A stretch of DNA of 64,000 nt, from NCBI GenBank assembly GCA_963555705.1, contig OY743184.1, positions 19,519,859 through 19,583,858 of the forward strand, written 5' to 3'. Under the pieces are notes generated by a model. That model was given only the letters and a program-made list of their open reading frames with translations. It ran no database searches and was not told the DNA's origin. Shown here in pieces: positions 61,422 through 64,000 of the stretch (the first letter of the stretch is position 1; every line of letters starts with the position of its first letter). Origin of the DNA: Ligustrum vulgare (taxonomy: Eukaryota > Streptophyta > Magnoliopsida > Lamiales > Oleaceae). A program made the translations under genes and the position numbers.

Positions 61422-62689
61422 TTAACTTTTTCTTATTTAAGTGGAATAATTGTCACCGAAATCCGCACATAGTTTCCGCCAAAATAACTTTCTAAATCTA
61501 AAATTTTTTGCAAATATATATATATATATATTGTATTAAATATTTATGGTACATGTGCCATTAATAGCATTAGCATTGCATCCACTCTATGCTATTAATG
61601 ACATCAATATGTTATTTTTTCAATGTATAAACTATTTTTTTATAATAATTATTATTTTTATGATAATTATTGTATTATTTTAAAATAGAAAAATGTATAA
61701 TATGGATATCAAATCGAAAATGTCAATGAGAAGTTAAATTCAAGTTAACAAGTGAAAGCAAACAATAAATATATTTTCGATCAATTTATGCATCATTTTG
61801 ATATTATTTTTACTAGTATTTCTCACATGCGATACACGTAAATTATTCAAGAATATCAATTTCGATAAGTATTTCTAAAACTTTAATACTTATACATAAA
61901 ACACAAATTCAAAATGCATGAAAAATAATATTATACCACAATAAAAATTAAAATTTAATAAATGATATATTCAATTAAAATTATTATAGCTTCTTTGAAT
62001 AGTAAGTCAATTTATATATTTAAGTAATACATGACTGTTAATTTCAATAATTTTTATGAGCTATTATTAATTTAAAAGAAAATACAAATATAATAGTTTA
62101 TTTAATGGTATATCATGTTTAATGTAATATATATTATGGTACAATATTCATTTTGTAGAAGACATCAATATATTTCTCACGATTTTTGCATTCTCCCCTC
62201 ATATGTAAGTTCTTCCACTTTTCATTTAAAAATATTAATTACATAAATCTAACAATTATCATCATATGACAACATGCAATGTTGGAGTAAAAATAATTAT
62301 ACTGAAAATCGTATACCATTTAACATTTACGAATCTATTAAAACTAAGAATGATTAAAAAATATATAATTTATTATTAACCATAATATTCACATTTTTAG
62401 CATTTGCCTATCGTATTTATCACTTTCTCTAAACTTCTTTCAAAAACATCAATCACAATAATTATAAACGTCTGTTTAATTATATGTTCTTTATACTTAA
62501 ATCTAAATAATATACTTAAATCGGAATATTATTTGTATTCAAAAAATATTGATGACATAATAAAAAATTATAAATTCCTAGAGAACAATAATATACAAAT
62601 ATAAAAAATAATAAATTTATATACAAAGTTTAATCGAACAATTCTTCTCATTTTATTTTATAAAAAAACATATAATTTCTCAAAAAAAA

Positions 62690-64000
62690 AAAAAAATAGA
62701 GAATTCTTTTTAGTTTATGTGTAGATTATTATATTGGTATAAAATGAGCAAAAAATGATTTTTTATAAAAAAAAATTGATATTTTGAATAATGAATCTCA
62801 AGATGAAATAGACATATAAGCTTCTATTTTTTAATACGATTATTACAATTTATATATTAATTTATAAACAATATAATTTTTCAAACTACTTTTTAATCAC
62901 ACACATTTTCTCTCCACTTTTCAATCACACTCTCTTCATTTATTCAATATATCACTTTTTTTTGGGTCATAACTCATTTTCTCCTACATTTTACCAAAAG
63001 AATAATCGACAAATAAACTAAAAAAAATTCTATACTTTTAACTTTATATTATGAAAAAAATTATTATTTCAAACCTCATTATTTGAAATAATGTGTCGTG
63101 TTGTGAATAGCCCCCGATTTGAGACCCATCATTTCAAATAATGTGGTTTGTAAATTTTTTGTAGAATGCGTGGTAAATGATATTCTGAATAATGAATATC
63201 AAGATGAAATAGACAGTGCATAAATTAGATAAATATAAAATTATATTTTTTAATTCAATTATTACAAATTATAAATCAATTTATAAATAACATAATTTTT
63301 TAAACTACTTTTTACTCATACACATTTTCTCACCATTTATTCAAAAACATCATTTTTTTAATTACCACATTTTACCAATAAAATAATCTACTAAAAAATT
63401 TAAAAAGTAAAAAAAAAAAAAAAAAAAAAAAATTATCTACTTTTAACCTTACATTGTGAAAAAATTTACTACTTCAAACATCATTACTTGAAATAATGTT
63501 TCATATTATTATTAGCCCCATGTTTGATATCTGTCATTTCAAATAACGTGATTTGTAAATTTTTGTAGAATACGTAGTAAATGATATTTTGAATAATGAA
63601 TATCAAGATGAAATAAACATGTATAAATTAGATAAATATAAACTCCTGTTTTTTAATACAATCATTAAAATTTATAAATCAATTTATAAATAACATAATT
63701 TCTTAAATTATTTTTTAATCACACACATTTTCTTTTAACTTTTTAATCACACATTTCCTCTACACTTATTCAAAACAATACTTTTCTTCAAAACTCATTT
63801 TCTGCCACATTTTATCAATAAAATAATCTACACACAAATTAAAAAAAAAAAAAAAACTCTACTTTTAACCTTACATTCTGAAAAATTCAATATTTCAAAT
63901 ATTTTAATTTGTAAATTTTTTGTAGAATGTTTGATTGAAATATAATACTTGTACGTATATTAAAAATTATTATGATAAAATAAAAGATAAAAATGAAATA
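62690..64000. repeat. tandem ~410 bp MITE-like repeats reaching the window edge
   Basis: At least three related units (about 62700, 63105 and 63516) share GAATAATGAATATCAAGATG, AATTTATAAATAACATAATT, ATCACACACATTTTCT-like and CAAATAATGT blocks, and are joined by AGCCCC(C/A)(T/G)(G/A)TTTGA ends that match the 160 bp MITE at 36226. The array continues past the window. 61425-62690 is AT-rich with an AT microsatellite (61514-61531) and no gene. Confidence 0.75.

Overview
The window is nuclear DNA from a flowering plant, most likely a eudicot. The evidence is very AT-rich intergenic sequence, a multi-exon gene with GT-AG introns, and dense plant-type transposons (Ty1/copia, Ty3/gypsy LTRs, hAT, MULE/FAR1, Tourist- and Stowaway-like MITEs). 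I cannot name the species.

Only one host gene looks intact: a five-exon AVT6-type vacuolar amino-acid transporter on the minus strand (28100-31909, 465 codons by my splicing). Three other host-derived loci look broken: an intronless SUVH-type histone H3K9 methyltransferase pseudogene (about 3366-3990), a possible RRM protein fragment (2477-2790), and a decayed multi-exon gene I do not recognise (35450-38823). The FAR1-type transposase and its zinc-knuckle/GRF partner lie inside a Mutator-like element and are transposon genes.

Layout: 1-3.0 kb AT-rich with short repeats and the RRM fragment; 3.37-3.99 SUVH pseudogene; 4.0-4.5 tandem AT repeat; 4.54-5.02 hAT MITE; 5.58-8.45 degenerate hAT transposon; 8.51-9.02 Tourist MITE; 9.09-15.47 MULE; 15.5-24.0 LTR and gypsy/copia debris; 24.4-26.8 a possible TIR element with embedded repeats; 27.9-32.1 AVT6 gene; 32.5 Stowaway MITE; 33-40 repeats, the unknown decayed gene and microsatellites; 41.1-42.5 gypsy remnant split by a hAT MITE that itself contains a hairpin; 43.3-44.4 Tourist MITE split by a copia-type solo LTR; 44.5-46.2 and 51.4-58.8 duplicated segments; 46.4-50.7 decayed gypsy LTR plus decayed copia pol with a hAT MITE inside; 52.85-58.59 a recent Tnt1-like copia element whose 5' third is replaced by a tandem array of a second, short LTR element in the opposite orientation; 60.3-61.4 Tourist-like element stuffed with a minisatellite; 62.7-64.0 tandem MITE-like repeats.

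I found exact target-site duplications for ten elements (four hAT, one MULE, one full copia, one solo copia LTR and three Tourist-like), and a bare TA for the Stowaway-like one, so these boundaries are read directly from the sequence. No novel defence or metabolic system is evident. The most unusual points are the convergent partner gene inside a FAR1-type MULE, the chimeric copia element, and unrelated palindromic motifs at the same place in several LTRs.
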